Made by a program: the position numbers and the translations under genes. A stretch of 64,000 nt of DNA from Pyrrhoderma lamaoense (lineage: Eukaryota; Basidiomycota; Agaricomycetes; Hymenochaetales; Hymenochaetaceae). The stretch lies in the NCBI GenBank assembly GCA_002794735.1, contig NBAZ01000004.1:1-64000 (forward strand), given 5' to 3'. The notes beneath the pieces are model-generated. The model was not told the DNA's origin, did no database searches, and saw only the letters and a list, made by a program, of their open reading frames with translations. Positions 50,848-63,674 of this stretch are shown in pieces. Positions within the stretch are counted from its first letter, which is position 1. Every line of letters starts with the position of its first letter.

Positions 50848-53243
50848 ATGAACCTGCTGTTTCTACTGTTTTGCTTGTTTATCTCCTTGGCCAGCTCACG
50901 AAGGGTATCGAAGAATGAACTACATGAAAAACAACGTGCAGCTGCAAAGCGGTTCACGACCTCTGGTCCTGGCTTGAAGACAAGGGGAACAGTAAAAAAC
51001 ATCACATTCTCTAACCCCCGTGCATCCGGTGAGTAATAAGAGTCTAATCCGGTGCCATTATTACTGTCATTTATATTAACTCCCTTCAATCTCTGTGGCA
51101 CTTAACAGAATTCTATGTGGACGGTAGCACAATTCCTGAGGTTGACTTTGACGTCGGCCCTAGTTGGTCCGGGCTACTTCCCATCAGTGGAAATGCAAAT
51201 GAAACTCGAAAACTATTTTTCTGGTTCTTTCCACCCGGTCCTCAAGGAAGTTTAGAAGATCTCATCTTTTGGTTTGTAAATTGATTATTGTCAAATCTGA
51301 AAATTGGGTGTTGTTCAGATCTTTTCTAAAATTATCCCATTTACTAAAAAAAGGACCAACGGTGGCCCGGGCTGTTCTTCCTTAGAAGGTCTTCTTCAAG
51401 AGAATGGAGTAAGCAATAGATTGAATAATACGAATAGTTTTTTTGTGCAACGGTTAACACCCAAACAAGCCTTTTAGCTGGTCCTGGGGCAGGCAAAGCC
51501 TACTGTAAACGAGTTCAGCTGGACGAACCTTTCTAGCATTTTGTTTGTAGAGCAACCTGTTGGTACTGGATTCTCCCAGGGGACACCAAATATACGGGTA
51601 ATAAACTACGTCGTGCATTTCAAAAGACATCTCTAAAAATATCTCTATTGCTCCATAGAATGAAGACGACCTTGCGGCACAGCTGGTTGGTTTCTTTCAA
51701 CAGTTCTTGGAGGTCTTCTCGGAGCTTAAAGGGCTCAAATTCTATTTATCAGGAGAAAGTGTATGTACTATCATGGTCTCCAAGTCGAGACATACTCGCA
51801 TCTGTTGCTGATCTTCATTCTCACAGTACGCTGGGACATATGTACCATGTGAGATTGATAACCTCAAACGAGATGTTTTGTTCTTCTGATGGTTTGTTTA
51901 AATTTAGATATTGCTGATTTTATATATAACAATCCGGATGCCCTGGATCTTTCTCTTCAAGGGTTCTGGATCAGTGATCGTGAGTCTGAAGAGATCACTT
52001 ATATTGATTGACGTTCAAACACCTGTGTTTGAAGCAACTGTTTCCTGGGACGTTGTACAAGAACAGATCCCCGCGGTTAGTTTTGTTCACAAATACGAAA
52101 ATGTATTTGCATTCAAGTGCGTGATTCTTATACGATGTGCTCTGATAGTTATCTTCTAACTTATTTCAATAGTTCGACCTTTATGGCCCATCTGGACGAA
52201 CAAGCAGCAGCTTGTAACTATACAGACTACTTTGACAAATTTGTGACCTACCCACCTCAAGGATTACTACCCTTACCTGGGGGTTCGACTAGTGCGGCAA
52301 GAGGGTGTGATCTATGGGATGAAATCTTTGAAGCTGCATTAATCATTAACCCCGCATTCAACATATACCGGATCTTTGATACTGTGAGTGGTATGCTTTT
52401 TCAGTGTTAAAAATACTACTAATAGCCTTTATGTCGATAGTATCCAATATTGTGGGATGTTTTGGGATTTCCGTGAGTCTCAAGAAGAATGTATTAGTAA
52501 AAGTTATGATAACGATCATGACATTAGGGGATCATTTGAACAGATTCAAATTGCCCCAGTTTACTTTGATCGTGAAGACGTAAAACGAACCATCCATGCC
52601 CCAGTTGATGTTTCTTGGGCTGAATGTTCAAACATTAATGTTTTCCCGCATGGTGACAATAGTCTTCCTACTGCTTTGTCTGTGCTCCCGAGTGTAATTG
52701 AGAGGAGCAAGCGAGCTGTAATCGTTCACGGTCTCGCAGACTTCATCTTATTGCAGAAGGGACTCGAATAGCTATTCAAAAGTAAGATTTGCTTCCGTAG
52801 TACAATTGGTTCCGAACCTTCTAACAGCCCCCCTTTTTTAGTATGACTTGTGAGTGGTTTAATGTGTGCAAAGAATGGTTCGATATTTTATTAAACTATC
52901 GACAGGGAACGGACTCCAAGGCTTCCAGAGCGCGATCGAATCCGACAGTTTCCTTGTTGATGGTATTGGCGCTCTCGGGAATATGCATCAAGAACGTGGT
53001 CTGACATACTATGAGGTCGACTTGAGTGGTCACATGTGAGTCTTTCTGGCGTTTTAAAGAAGATTGCACTTTTGAAAAGGTTTTTTGAACTTTCTTTCTG
53101 TATGAACAGGGTCCCACAGTTTCAGCCAGTAGTAAATATCGCTTAAATTCTAATTTTACAATCTCAAATACTGATTTATACTTTTATTGTAGGCAGCATT
53201 CCAAATTATGCAATTCTTAATGGGCTTTAGGGATACACCTTAG
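50848..53243 (+). CDS. Serine carboxypeptidase (S10 family), secreted
   Basis: This is a secretory or vacuolar carboxypeptidase. The start at 50848 gives a signal peptide (MNLLFLLFCLFISLASS), then a hydrophilic pro-region. Family motifs: FFWFFPPGPQGSLEDLIFW, LNGGPGCSSLEGLL, GPFSWSWG, VEQPVGTGFSQG, FYLSGES joined to YAGTYVP (catalytic Ser in GESYAG), LQGFWISD, AVIVHGLADFIL (catalytic Asp) and VDLSGHMVPQFQP (catalytic His). It ends QIMQFLMGFRDTP at 53243 with no TM tail, unlike Kex1. About ten introns are needed, one splitting the catalytic GES/YAG motif. Frame breaks: 51486-51489 (GGGG, before QAKPTVNEFSW) and 52750-52752 (TT, right after the catalytic Asp, before AEGTRIAIQ). Confidence 0.87.
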
Positions 53244-53810
53244 ATTGGCTTTCTTGCCTTCTTTCTCCCACTGGCATGAGGTGAAATGAAATCATTTTTG
53301 ATAAACATGTGTACGAAGGAGCTGAGATACGAGAGTGAGAATAAAGTATGTTTGTTGAAGTTAGTGCTATCAGCTTCATGATTGTTGTGTCGTAAAATTC
53401 GCACGTAGTGAATGCATGTATATGAGAAAAATGTATGTACACGTACTTGAGAATAGCGGTAATATACGCAACTAGCAGACTCTAGGGGCTTCTTCGCCAA
53501 ACTCTTGCATTGGCGATCATCCTCTATTGACCAACTCTGTGTCAAGAATAAACTCAAAAAGTTCCTAAGGAGTTACAGAAGACAAAGGAACTGTATTGTA
53601 TCATATACACAACGTGTTGCCATGCCTCGAGGCAAATTTCCTTACAGGGATATAAACTCTATGTACTCGTTGTACTCTTTCTCCCGTCCAAAAACACGCT
53701 GAAGACGTGCGTAGGCCGTCATCCGTTGTCTAAAATCTCGGGCTGACGTCTTGTACATCTTTGAACTTGTTTTTCCTTTTCCCCGTTCCTCGAATTCTCC
53801 AGTGCTCTCA
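53244..53810. promoter_or_regulatory. Tandem intergenic region
   Basis: About 570 nt between the carboxypeptidase stop and the next start. It contains a TGTACACGTACT-like element near 53436. Minus-strand frames here lack features. The last 100 nt are pyrimidine-rich, as expected for a promoter and 5' UTR. Confidence 0.35.
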
Positions 53811-56406
53811 ATGTCGAGCCAATCTCCGCAACGAACTCGGAAACCACAACAGCATCAAAGTATGTCCATCAATTCCATAAAGCTTCTTTCAGGGTATTCA
53901 AATACATGTGCATGATATTTTCATCTATTAGGTACTATGCAAGCAAGCGTGCGTCGTGAAGCCTCTCCATCTCCGACACTTAGAGAGCGTCAACGCTACG
54001 TTCGGACTCAATCGATGCCTATCGTGTCTACTGTTAATGAGGGTGAGCGAGAGTCTCCAAAAGATGGCGGGTTTCCTTCTTTTGGTTACCCACGCCCGAT
54101 AGCTCGCGTTGCCCCACCACAATTTCTAGCGCATGCTCATTCTGAGAAATGGCAGATGACTGATGATCTCGCTGAGGACTCAGCGCCCGCCCCAGGCACA
54201 GCTGGCGTTGCTTATGCAGGTGGTGCGGGAAGCACAGGATACGGACATCTCAAATCACTTTCCATAGGTAGCACAAGCTCTAACGGAGATCCACAAGTAG
54301 ACGGTAGCTCGTCCGCTCGCAGGAGAACATCAGGAGAACAGGCTCCCCACAGGGCATCACCTCTGTCTTATGTCATTCGCAAGACGGCAAACACTTCTCC
54401 TGGTTATCCCAGTATGCCTTCACCTCGAGCTTTGAAGAATCGTACTCCTGATCGTTCTCTTCCGGTACAGGAGGAACCGGACGACCACGAGCAGACTCGA
54501 GTATCTCCTTCCCCATCTTCTGATATAAATCCAACAAAGGATCTTGAACATGACGCAGAGGGTACTCTCGTCGACCTTGGTGATGATGATGATCACCAGC
54601 AACCTAATGAAGAATCTACAGAAGGTGAAGGTTCTGGTACGCCTCGATCACCAGCAAATGTTTTATTTGACCAAGGGCAAACGCGAAGTATACATGAAGT
54701 CCTCCAGCCTGACAAACAGGGAAGCAAGCACTTTAATGCGACCGACTTCCAGAGCACAATAAAGAAATTGCAGTCAGGTGAATCGGTACCAAATGCTCAT
54801 CCTCTTCCTCCTCCCATTCCACCTTTTTCACGGCAAGAGTACTCAAGAAATGAGTCCCGCGGTTCCTATCCAAATTGGATGTTTGATTACTACCACAACT
54901 ATCCAGAGGAAATTGATTACTACGACGAAACAGCATATATGCAACAATTTGTACCGCAACCTATTTCAACACAAAATATGCATGTACGACCCGATGCTCC
55001 CATCCCCCAACTCCTCATAGCCAGACATCTGCTCCTACTCCTTTCAGGCAGCAGCAAGGATCTCATTCAGGCTCAACCAATGGAACAAATCAGAATGATG
55101 AGCCAGCCCAGCGTACACTTATTCCTTCTTTTAGTCCCGCCCACCGAGTGGAACGCCATACCCTTACCCATTCTCCCATGTCCGCCGTGGATTTCCCTAT
55201 CCTCCTCCTCCAGTGCCACGAGTTCCTTCCTCCGTCTATGACCCGGGGGTTGTTCAGGAGCAGTTGCGCTTACAAATGCAGATGTACGCCTATAATAATG
55301 GTGCCATGTCTGATAGTACACTCTCCCCTGCATCAACTCCGTACCCTGGTGTTGGGCCAACATATGCACCATTTAGTGCATTCCTTAATCAGAGCCGGGC
55401 ATTTGCTCGTGCTCGTGCTGCTGAGGGAGCTGGAGAGGATGGACGTATAACAAGTGCAAGTATACGCTCTAGTCCTAGTCACTTGCCCGTCTCTTTACCT
55501 CCACTATTCCCAAATGGTAGAGGGCGTGTACTCAAAAAACGTAATAGGTTTTCCAATCTTAGTGGTAAGGGGAACGGAACTGTACGTGCTCGAAAGCCCG
55601 TAGAACCTCCTCCACGTGTTGAAAGCACTCAACCTCGTGAGACCAGTCCCGAGCCATCTTCTGGTGAAGAAACCGCTGGTGAAAAGTTCGATACTTCTCA
55701 ACACAACGAAAGCCGGATTAATGGCAGTATTTCCCAAGAATGGGCGAGTGATACCGTTCGGGTCGATGACGACGATGGTGAATGGGTGGACGAAGATTCA
55801 GAAGATGAAAAGGACATGTTGGACTTCGAGTTCCATCCTTCTTTCGTGAGCAATCCTGGACGTAGAAAAAGAAGATGGGAGCAGAGATGGGATGATCTCG
55901 TCCGCGCTGTAAGTTTTTTTAGTAGTTTCTATTAATATCTTCTAATCAGATTCCCTTTAGTTTCAAGCCCTTGACCGCGAAACGGATGCAACCCTTGTTT
56001 TATTAGCTTCGCCGTCTCATACAAATACTCTTCACTCGTTGACGTCTCGCTCTATACGTCGGGACCCGTCTCTTATTGAAAGCCATTCTATGAGCAATGT
56101 TAAAGCGGCTTTTGAACAGATTGCAAACCAGAGGCGCTCTGCAAGAAGTCAGCGTGTATCCGTTATCGAGCGATTGGTTGCTGCATCATCCCCATCACTA
56201 GATGGTTCAACTTCAAGTGCAAGTGAGCGTGAAGAGGATCTCCGCAAGCTACTTAAGACCGTTGTATCAAGCTTTGAACAACTGAGAGATATGTATGATG
56301 CCGAGAACTACGCTGGATTGAAGAAGAACGAAGGATGCGAGAAGAGCGTGAAGGTGTAAATCTGCTTCTAAAGCAGACCTTTGGCGAGACTATGCATTCG
56401 ATCTAG
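53811..56406 (+). CDS. Unknown Ser/Pro-rich protein with basic helical C-terminus
   Basis: I do not recognise this protein. Exon 1 (53811-53860) reads MSSQSPQRTRKPQQHQ and is spliced to STMQASVRREASPSPTLRER. The body is low-complexity Ser/Pro/Asp-rich with SP and TP sites that could be phosphorylated, an acidic DDDDGEWVDEDSEDE block and a Tyr-rich stretch (DYYHNYPEEIDYYDETAY). After GRRKRRWEQRWDDLVRA an intron (about 55909-55961) leads to a helical C-terminus, FQALDRETDATLVLLASPS and FEQIANQRRSARSQRVSVIE, ending FGETMHSI at 56406. Three frame breaks: 55004-55008 (CCCCC), 55192-55197 (TTTCCC) and 56327-56328 (AA before RRMREEREGVN). It is probably nuclear or cytoplasmic; there is no signal peptide. 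Confidence 0.6.
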
Positions 56407-56831
56407 AGGACAAGTCCTCCTGCATTCTTTTGTATTCTTTATCTTCCGTCATTTAAAGTCATTCGAATTTTGTGATAAATTGCGATAAGGACTCTCATAC
56501 TTCCCTATGTATCTCCATTCTAGCTCGTCTATAACAAAATAGTTCTCCACCTTTGCAAGTAGTTGTAATATTTGTTCACATAAATATCAAATATGTTTAC
56601 TTACTATAGTCTCACCCATGAGTTATAAGAGGAATTACTATTTCAAGTAGGGTTACTTGTGACGTAACGCGTGGGTGTACCGTGTCGCATTATCCGACTC
56701 TGGAGAGTGACTTAATCGTAAGTCAGGATCCTTAGACGAGCATACTTCATATAGTATTCACCAACTTTCCCTTGGCCGGTGTCAAACTTGGAGTACACCT
56801 TCTTACTCTTCTTCTTATATGTATATTGAAG
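56407..56831. promoter_or_regulatory. Tandem intergenic region upstream of RFC1
   Basis: About 425 nt with a long T-rich part after the unknown gene, and a stretch with CGCG-containing words (ACGTAACGCGTGG at 56662-56674) nearer RFC1. ACGCGT is the core of the MluI cell-cycle box that drives replication genes in yeasts, which would suit RFC1. This one match is suggestive only. Confidence 0.35.
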
Positions 56832-59800
56832 ATGTCACAACCCAAGAGTCAGTCATCGGTGGCAAGGACCCCCAAGCAATCCGGAAAAGATATAAGGAGC
56901 TTCTTTGGCCCAGTAAGTAGCAATGCTCCAAAAAAAATTGACTCTAAGCTATCCAGTAATACTGGAGCACCTTCGTCTGTGAGTAAATTGTGTCCCCATT
57001 TGAAGTATAGAATTGTAAACTGATGCTCGATTTACATTAAGGTTGAGACATCGGATCGGAAAACGAATACAAAGCCACCCTCATCAGACAAGGTCCAGCC
57101 AGTGAATACTAGCGGCACTCATAAATCCCAAGACGCTTTTGAAAAAGCACATAAAGGGGAAAAATCTACATTACAAAAGCCTCAAGCCTCAAGCACATCC
57201 AAGAGGAAAGCCATACTCATCAGCAGTGATGACGAAGAGGATGTCATGCCACCCTCAAGGAAGAAAAAAGTAGCTGCAAACAGCGAGATGCAAAGGTCGT
57301 CAAAAGCAAAAGCTGTGGTCCTCAGTAGTAGTGACGAAGACAATGACGAGCTGCACTCAACAAAGCGGCACAATAAGTCCCTATCGTCACAAAAGAATCT
57401 AGCAAACTCATCTTCATCAAAATCACATTCGAACTCAAAGAGATTAAAAAGGAAAGCAGATGATGACGATGACTACGAAGAGGAACTGGAGGATGAAGCT
57501 ACAGAAATCAATTCCAAACTGAGTAAGGAAGTGAAACCGAAAAAGAAAGATCAGGATAACCAAGTTACTACCAAAAAGCCAAAGTATGTCCTGAGTTTTC
57601 TATCACAATTTATGAAATTTGAACAAAGTCTTAAGCTGGGCCGCTCTAAAAGCTGCCCGAATATCTGGACCTTCTGCTCCTGGCTCCAAACCTATACCCG
57701 ATGGACAACCGAATTGTCTCGCTGGTCTATCCTTCGTATTTACGGGTGAATTAACTAGTCTTTCACGCGATGAAGCAGTGAACCTGGCAAAACGATTCGG
57801 AGGTCGTGTTGTTGGAGCACCGTCAAGTAAAACTTCTTTCGTTATCTTGGGTGATAATGCTGGCCCGTCTAAGCTAGCAGCCATCAAAAAGCATGGTTTA
57901 AAGACATTGAATGAGGATGAGTTTTTAAGCCTGATTGCGACCAGGAAGGGTGATGATATAGATCAAAAGACCCGTGAAAAGTTAGAGAAGGAGGAAGAGA
58001 ACATTCGCAATGCAGCGAAAGCAATGGAACGTGAAGAACGCAGGGCTGAAAAAGAGCTTAGGAAATCTCATGCTGGAACTTCCTCTGGGTCATCAAATCT
58101 TCGACCTTCAATTGCTACTTCTCAGCTTTGGACATCCCGTTATGCCCCCAACAACTGAAAGATATCTGTGGAAATAAGGGACAAGTTGAAAAACTTCAAG
58201 CTTGGCTCCGCGATTGGTATGTTCTCGGAATCTTTATATCTTTATTTATTTCTTATCTTCTTTTAGGCCCGTAAGTCTAAAGTCCGGGTTCAAGAAACCG
58301 GGTAAAACTGGGATGAACATATACCGTGCTGTCTTGATAACAGGACCACCTGGGATTGGCAAAACTACCAGTGCACACCTTTGCGCGAAATTAGAAGGTT
58401 ACGTTCCTATTGAACTCAATGCTAGTGATGCTCGAAGTAAAAAGTTGGTTGAGGTAAATTAAAAACAAAAAGATTAACGAAACAATCGTGATATAACTTG
58501 ATTTTATAGAGCGGTACAAATATCACAAATAAATCTCTGGATGGGTGGATGAACAGTAAAGAGGTTAGTATATCCAAATTACATTCATATCTCTCTGATT
58601 ATAGTTGTATAGAGCACGAATGTAGCAGGTGTAGAGATTTCGGGTAGGACAGTACTCATCATGGATGAGGTAGACGGTATGTCTGCCGGTGACAGAGGGG
58701 GTATAGGGGCTCTGAACGCACTTATCAAAAAGACTAGAGTAAGCTCCTTGCCATCTCAGTAATACTTCACATTGAGCTTCAATATCAGATTCCAATAATT
58801 TGCATTGCAAATGATCGGTCAGCCCCAAAAATGAAACCTCTACAGAACACGACCTTCAACTTGACATTCAGAAAGTAAGCACCACATCTCAGATTCACAA
58901 ACTCACACGCATCAAATATCTCATTGATATAAAGACCAGAAGTCACATCGATTCGATCTAGGATATTAAGTATTGCTTTCAAGTGAGATTTATGCTTGCA
59001 TCTGATTCCATCTTCGCATGAGTCTTACCATCCTTACAGGGAGAAGATGAAGATACCAGCCAATGTTATAGATCAACTGATAGAGGGAGCACAGTCGGAC
59101 ATCCGACAGGTGCTCAATATATTGTCCACCTGGAAGCTTTCGAATGACACGATGAATTTTGATGAAGGGAAGATGTTGTATGTGTCTCGACTCTTTCGCA
59201 CTTCTGCGGAGCTCAATCCTTTTATTCTAATTCTATTCCAGGGCTCGATTGAATGAAAAATACACTATATTGACTCCATTTAATGTGATACACAAGATGC
59301 TTGGTCCATACTTGTATTCACCCACGTCAAAAGAGACACTCGGTGATAAAATGGAGTTGTACTTCCATGATCACGCTTTTGTGCCTCTTTTTATTCAAGT
59401 AATATAGTCGTCTATCTAAAACCAATAAATTGCTTACAAGCTAATATCTGTAGGAAAACTATCTTAAAACAGAGCCAGCAAAACTTCGCAACTCGTCTGG
59501 TCCAGAAAAGCAGATAGAATATCTGAGGCTCATGGACAAAGCTGCGTCATCCATATCAGACGGTGATCTGGTAGACTCATTAATACATAGGTAGGAGCTT
59601 TGTTACAGATTTTGATCATAAATCATTTAATAAGCATTGCATGTGATAAGCCCTGAACAGCATTGGTCTTTGATGCCCTTACACTCAGTATTATCTGCAG
59701 TGAGGCCAGCATCTTTCCTCTATGGAAACGGTGGGGGTTATGGTGGTCCAAATGCGATGACTTTCCCTCAGTACGTTCCTTAATCCTAGTATATCTAATA

Positions 59801-60550
59801 CTCCACTCATTTCACTCAATACATAGATGGCTAGGTCAGAACTCAAAACAAAATAAGCTTACTAGACAACTAGGGGATGTTCAGATTCGTATGCGGTTGA
59901 AGGTATCTGGGGATAAGCCAGAAATAAGACAGTATTATATTCCCGCTCTTTTCCCTCGAATTGTGAAGCCACTCATGGAAGCTGGTGTAGTACGTTGCTT
60001 TTCATTTAGAAAGTTTGGTAGTATTATTTACGCATTATAGGGTGCAGTTGATGAGGTGATTGAGAACATGGACGACTATTTCTTATCTAAAGAAGAATGG
60101 GATACTGTAGTCGAACTTGGAGTGGATCAGAATAGAGAGGATGTTATTCTGAAAAAGATTTCGAGTGCAACGAAGTCGAGCCTGACTAGAAAGTAAGGAC
60201 AAGAATATACTTATTTTCAACGAAAATTCTGACCTTATTCTCAAGGTATAATTCATCTGATCACCCAGTACCGTTCCATAAAGCTCAAGAGTTCGGGAGA
60301 GTACCAAAGAAGCTTGCAGGAGGCTCCGCTCCGGACCTCGAGGAAGCCTTCGATGTATGTTGCATGCTTCCACTCTGACGTAATGAAATTAACTCCTAAT
60401 TCGATATAGCTCGACGAAGAAATCGATGATGAAGAACCAGATACGAAAGAAGAAGAGTCCGAAGATATTCTAAAAGATAGTCTTATCAAGGCTGGAGGAA
60501 AGGGCAAGGCAAAAGTAGCACAAAAGGGGAAGGCAAAAGCCAAGAAATAG
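56832..60550 (+). CDS. RFC1: Replication factor C large subunit
   Basis: RFC1 is the large subunit of the clamp loader that opens PCNA at primer ends. The start at 56832 ([15 protein letters not shown]) runs into the N-terminal DIRSFFG motif, a PCNA-binding-like element. A Lys/Ser/Asp-rich linker follows, then a BRCT domain ([38 protein letters not shown]). The AAA+ part has [24 protein letters not shown], Walker [25 protein letters not shown], Walker [11 protein letters not shown] and [13 protein letters not shown]. The RFC1 C-terminal domain has [29 protein letters not shown] and [17 protein letters not shown]. The end is basic (KGKAKAKK), probably a nuclear signal. One frame break lies at 58145-58155, between SRYAP and LKDICGNKG. 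It has more than ten introns and converges with the dNTPase gene. Confidence 0.94.
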
Positions 60551-60916
60551 ATAATTACTAAGTGCCAACTTTAGGTGTAAAGTTCATTGGCTACCCTGCA
60601 GCGAGTGTAGCTTCCGTTTCCTGTATCTAATAAAATAGTTTGTACATGTATAATTATTAGGTCTGCTGATTATCTGATTGATAGAATGAAAGTCGCAATG
60701 GCCCATGAAGTCCTAAAAGGCACGCGAAGCCAGAGAAGCGAAACAAAAGATAAATTATGTATCTAAAAACGTTAGATTGCATGCAAAGGGCAGACAAGGA
60801 TTGCGACTTGATAAAAGAAGGAGAGAAAAAGATATGAAAGATGAAAACTGTGAGATGACCATGTGCAACGTAAGCAGAACGAAAAAAAAGTGTTACAATT
60901 CCTTCTAATCGGAATC
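60551..60916. other. Convergent 3' intergenic region, RFC1 / dNTPase
   Basis: About 365 nt without a gene. A TGTACATGTA element at 60641-60650 starts 91 nt after the RFC1 stop, following an AATAAAA-like run at 60629-60635, and probably marks its poly(A) region. Confidence 0.45.
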
Positions 60917-63265
60917 TTAGGACCGGCGCTTCTTCACCGGGATATCTTCCTTGGTCTCCGTAGGTATGTTACGCTTCCCTCGAGTACGAGAATTGCGCGG
61001 GGTGATGTCTATTGCTGCCTCTAGGGTTTTTGACGGCCGTTTTTTTGGTGTCGAGAATTCAGCTTGATCTTCCGAGTTAGTAGCCTTTTCTGGAGTTGCT
61101 GCTCGTACACGGCATGAATCAGAATTCGCACTCCCACTCTCCCCCTCTATCTCAGTTGCGACACTTGATACAGAAACAAAGCTTGTCTTGGCCTGAAGGT
61201 CAGACCCGGAGTTGGAACGCGAATGAAGAGACTGGCGGTGAACAAGAGGTGATTGAGGAACGTAGTCTGCTCCAACTTTTGTAAACTTGTTTTGTGTCGT
61301 GAACGATGGTGTCTTCCCAAGTCCGAGAAGCTCACATTTCGGGAACCTGGCCTAGAATTAGGAGGAGAGCAGCTAGCTTTGGGAGTTGTAGGTGCATCTG
61401 TGGTTGTTGGACTGGGAGAGGTATTAAAATTGGCGCAAAAACTCGATTCAAGAACTTCTGATAGTAGTTCACGGAAACCGGCCTGAATAATTCCATAATA
61501 GCTTAAAAAGAGACGCAAAGTATGAGCAACTTGGTAGGATAAAGTCAAGTTAAGATTCATCATACCGTGAATCTTTGGTATAGATCCTCAGTTGGATTTC
61601 TGCAAAGCATGCTGGCATAAGTGTCGATAATTCACCGGACTCTGCCTTAAATGATTCTTCTCAAAATTAGAAGAAACTTATTTGATTTAATGTGAAAGCG
61701 ACATACTATGCAAATCGTGTTTCCCGTAGAACCTGACACTATCGATGGGATTTCTTTCCTTCATCCCATGATGAAGCGTTGATAGATCGACTACGACATG
61801 TTCTGGGCTAAGACCCGAAATGTCCACATTCCTTAGCTGGCTCTCTTCAGATGCTTTATCCCTCGATGTGCGCCTGAACCATTCTTGGGCAGATTTTACC
61901 ACACGGTCAGATGTAATCTCACGTTGAAGCAGTTCTCGGAAATCATATGGGTGGGTACCCCAATCCACGCACTTATAGATGTCACGTATGCGAATACGAT
62001 CCAGTATTCTGCGACTCGGCACGAGTTGAGGATCTTCAGACATTTCTATTCGCTCCATGATATTGTCAGTGAGATACACATACTTTCCCGGATCCATTAT
62101 CTGCTCCGCAATGTGCATAAAAGGTTCAGCAGCCCTCAGTGCATCGACAAGCATATATTCTATAGCTCTGGCTGTTTTATGACTGTATATACGTTTGTGG
62201 TTGCTGAAGCGCAATTGGCAGAGTTCATATACAGAATTTGCATCTTTTATATGAAAGCATATCTGATCATCAATCACCCGGGCTGAATCTATCAACCTCC
62301 GAGCAGAGAAGTTGTTATGATCACCAATCGCACGCACATCTCGTGCAATGTAGTCGAACCTTATTAATTTCGAATCAAAAATATAATCTCAAATAAAAGA
62401 AACTACAAGCCTCACTTATCAACATCAATTCCATTTCGTTTGTTTGCCACGATATCAAATAAGAAAATCTTTTCAGGTGGGTTTCTTATAGACCAAGTTA
62501 GAATAAAATGTGAAGCTACTCAGATATTTATTACCTACTTGTGCGCAGAGTGGGAGGGTACACCTTTGATTAGATCCTTGATGAAGTTTATATCGTCCTG
62601 ATCAATTTGTATATCATTTTTTTCAATGAGGTCATCAAACATCATTTCTGAGGCGTCTTCGTGTGTCCATTGTCGGCCTGGTCTAGACAACAATTAGTAT
62701 TGATCAGCCTACGTAAAGTACATAACACTCACAGCACCGATGGTATAAATAGTCCATCCCATACGTGACTCCAAGGGCCATGACCAAGGTCATGACAAAG
62801 CCCAGCAAGTTGCACACAGCGAACGTCCCGTTCTGTGATTCCTAGTTCCGGTTGGATTCTTCGGAGACGATCGACGAGCAATCCCGCTAAATGAGCAACA
62901 CCTAGAAAGAAACATGTGAGAATGTATCGCTAGATGCGTTTGATGCGTTTCTACCTATACAATGCTCAAATCTGTTATGTGAAGCGCCTGCCCACACATA
63001 GTAAGATACCCCAAGTTGTTTAATGGCACGTAGTCGCTGGAATTGGCGTCTAATGGTAATGTCAATAAACCAAGTATAATGCAACATGCCATTATTTACG
63101 TGTCAATAAACGTCCAGATATAAGAAGGGAATGTGACTATGGATGAATATTTGGATTAGAACAACTTTACTAGTCACTACCTTCTGATTTATACGCACTG
63201 AAGTCATGGATAGGATCCTTGATAGTACGCGTTGAGCCGATAGCAACTGCTTGCGAGACGACCAT
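60917..63265 (-). CDS. SAMHD1-like HD-domain dNTP triphosphohydrolase
   Basis: This is a predicted dNTPase that cleaves dNTPs to nucleosides and triphosphate, limiting dNTP pools. The start at 63265 reads [20 protein letters not shown]. There is no SAM domain in front of the catalytic part. HD-domain motifs: [50 protein letters not shown] (metal-binding HD), RNGIDVDK and FDYIARD. The SAMHD1 C-terminal part shows [39 protein letters not shown] and [16 protein letters not shown] long fungal tail rich in Ser/Thr ends at 60917 in VKKRRS, a likely nuclear signal. One frame break at 61316-61318 (GGG on the coding strand) separates VSFSDLG from [11 protein letters not shown]. Its 3' end faces RFC1. 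Confidence 0.88.
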
Positions 63266-63674
63266 ACTGCTTAGTACAGTGCAATAGTTTTTTGAGTAGC
63301 GTCTGCCTCGTTGGAATGGTTTGGATTAAGAGACTTGCCGTGCACATATGAACATTACGCCAGTGGCGAGCGGATTTACGGCAGCGACTGATTATTTTTA
63401 GGTTTAGAGGTTTTCTTTGTTGAAACACGTGCCGTAAACTTACCTTTTCTGGGAATATGCTCTTACTTGTGTGTTTGTATCCAATCATCTTTCTTCTGTT
63501 AGCTTCAATCTATCGAAGGGCTCTCTTTTACCTGATGATGCATTTTTCTTTATCATATAACTGGAAAATGACCCCTCAATAACTCACTTCCAATTAACTT
63601 TCGTCTTTCCCTTGCCTATAATTTTCAATTTCTGTTTTCTGGAAAGAATGGATACACTCAACTAGTGATCCGAG
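63266..63674. promoter_or_regulatory. Region upstream of the dNTPase gene
   Basis: A minus-strand frame (63204-63488) overlaps this region, but its ATG is out of frame with the dNTPase and no GT-AG splice joins them, so it is not called. The remainder is AT-rich, with no gene seen. Confidence 0.3.

Noticed and set aside
63204..63488. Minus-strand ATG at 63488 as the dNTPase start
   Set aside because: The frame differs from [10 protein letters not shown], and no donor/acceptor pair with the right phase was found; the ATG at 63265 is in frame.
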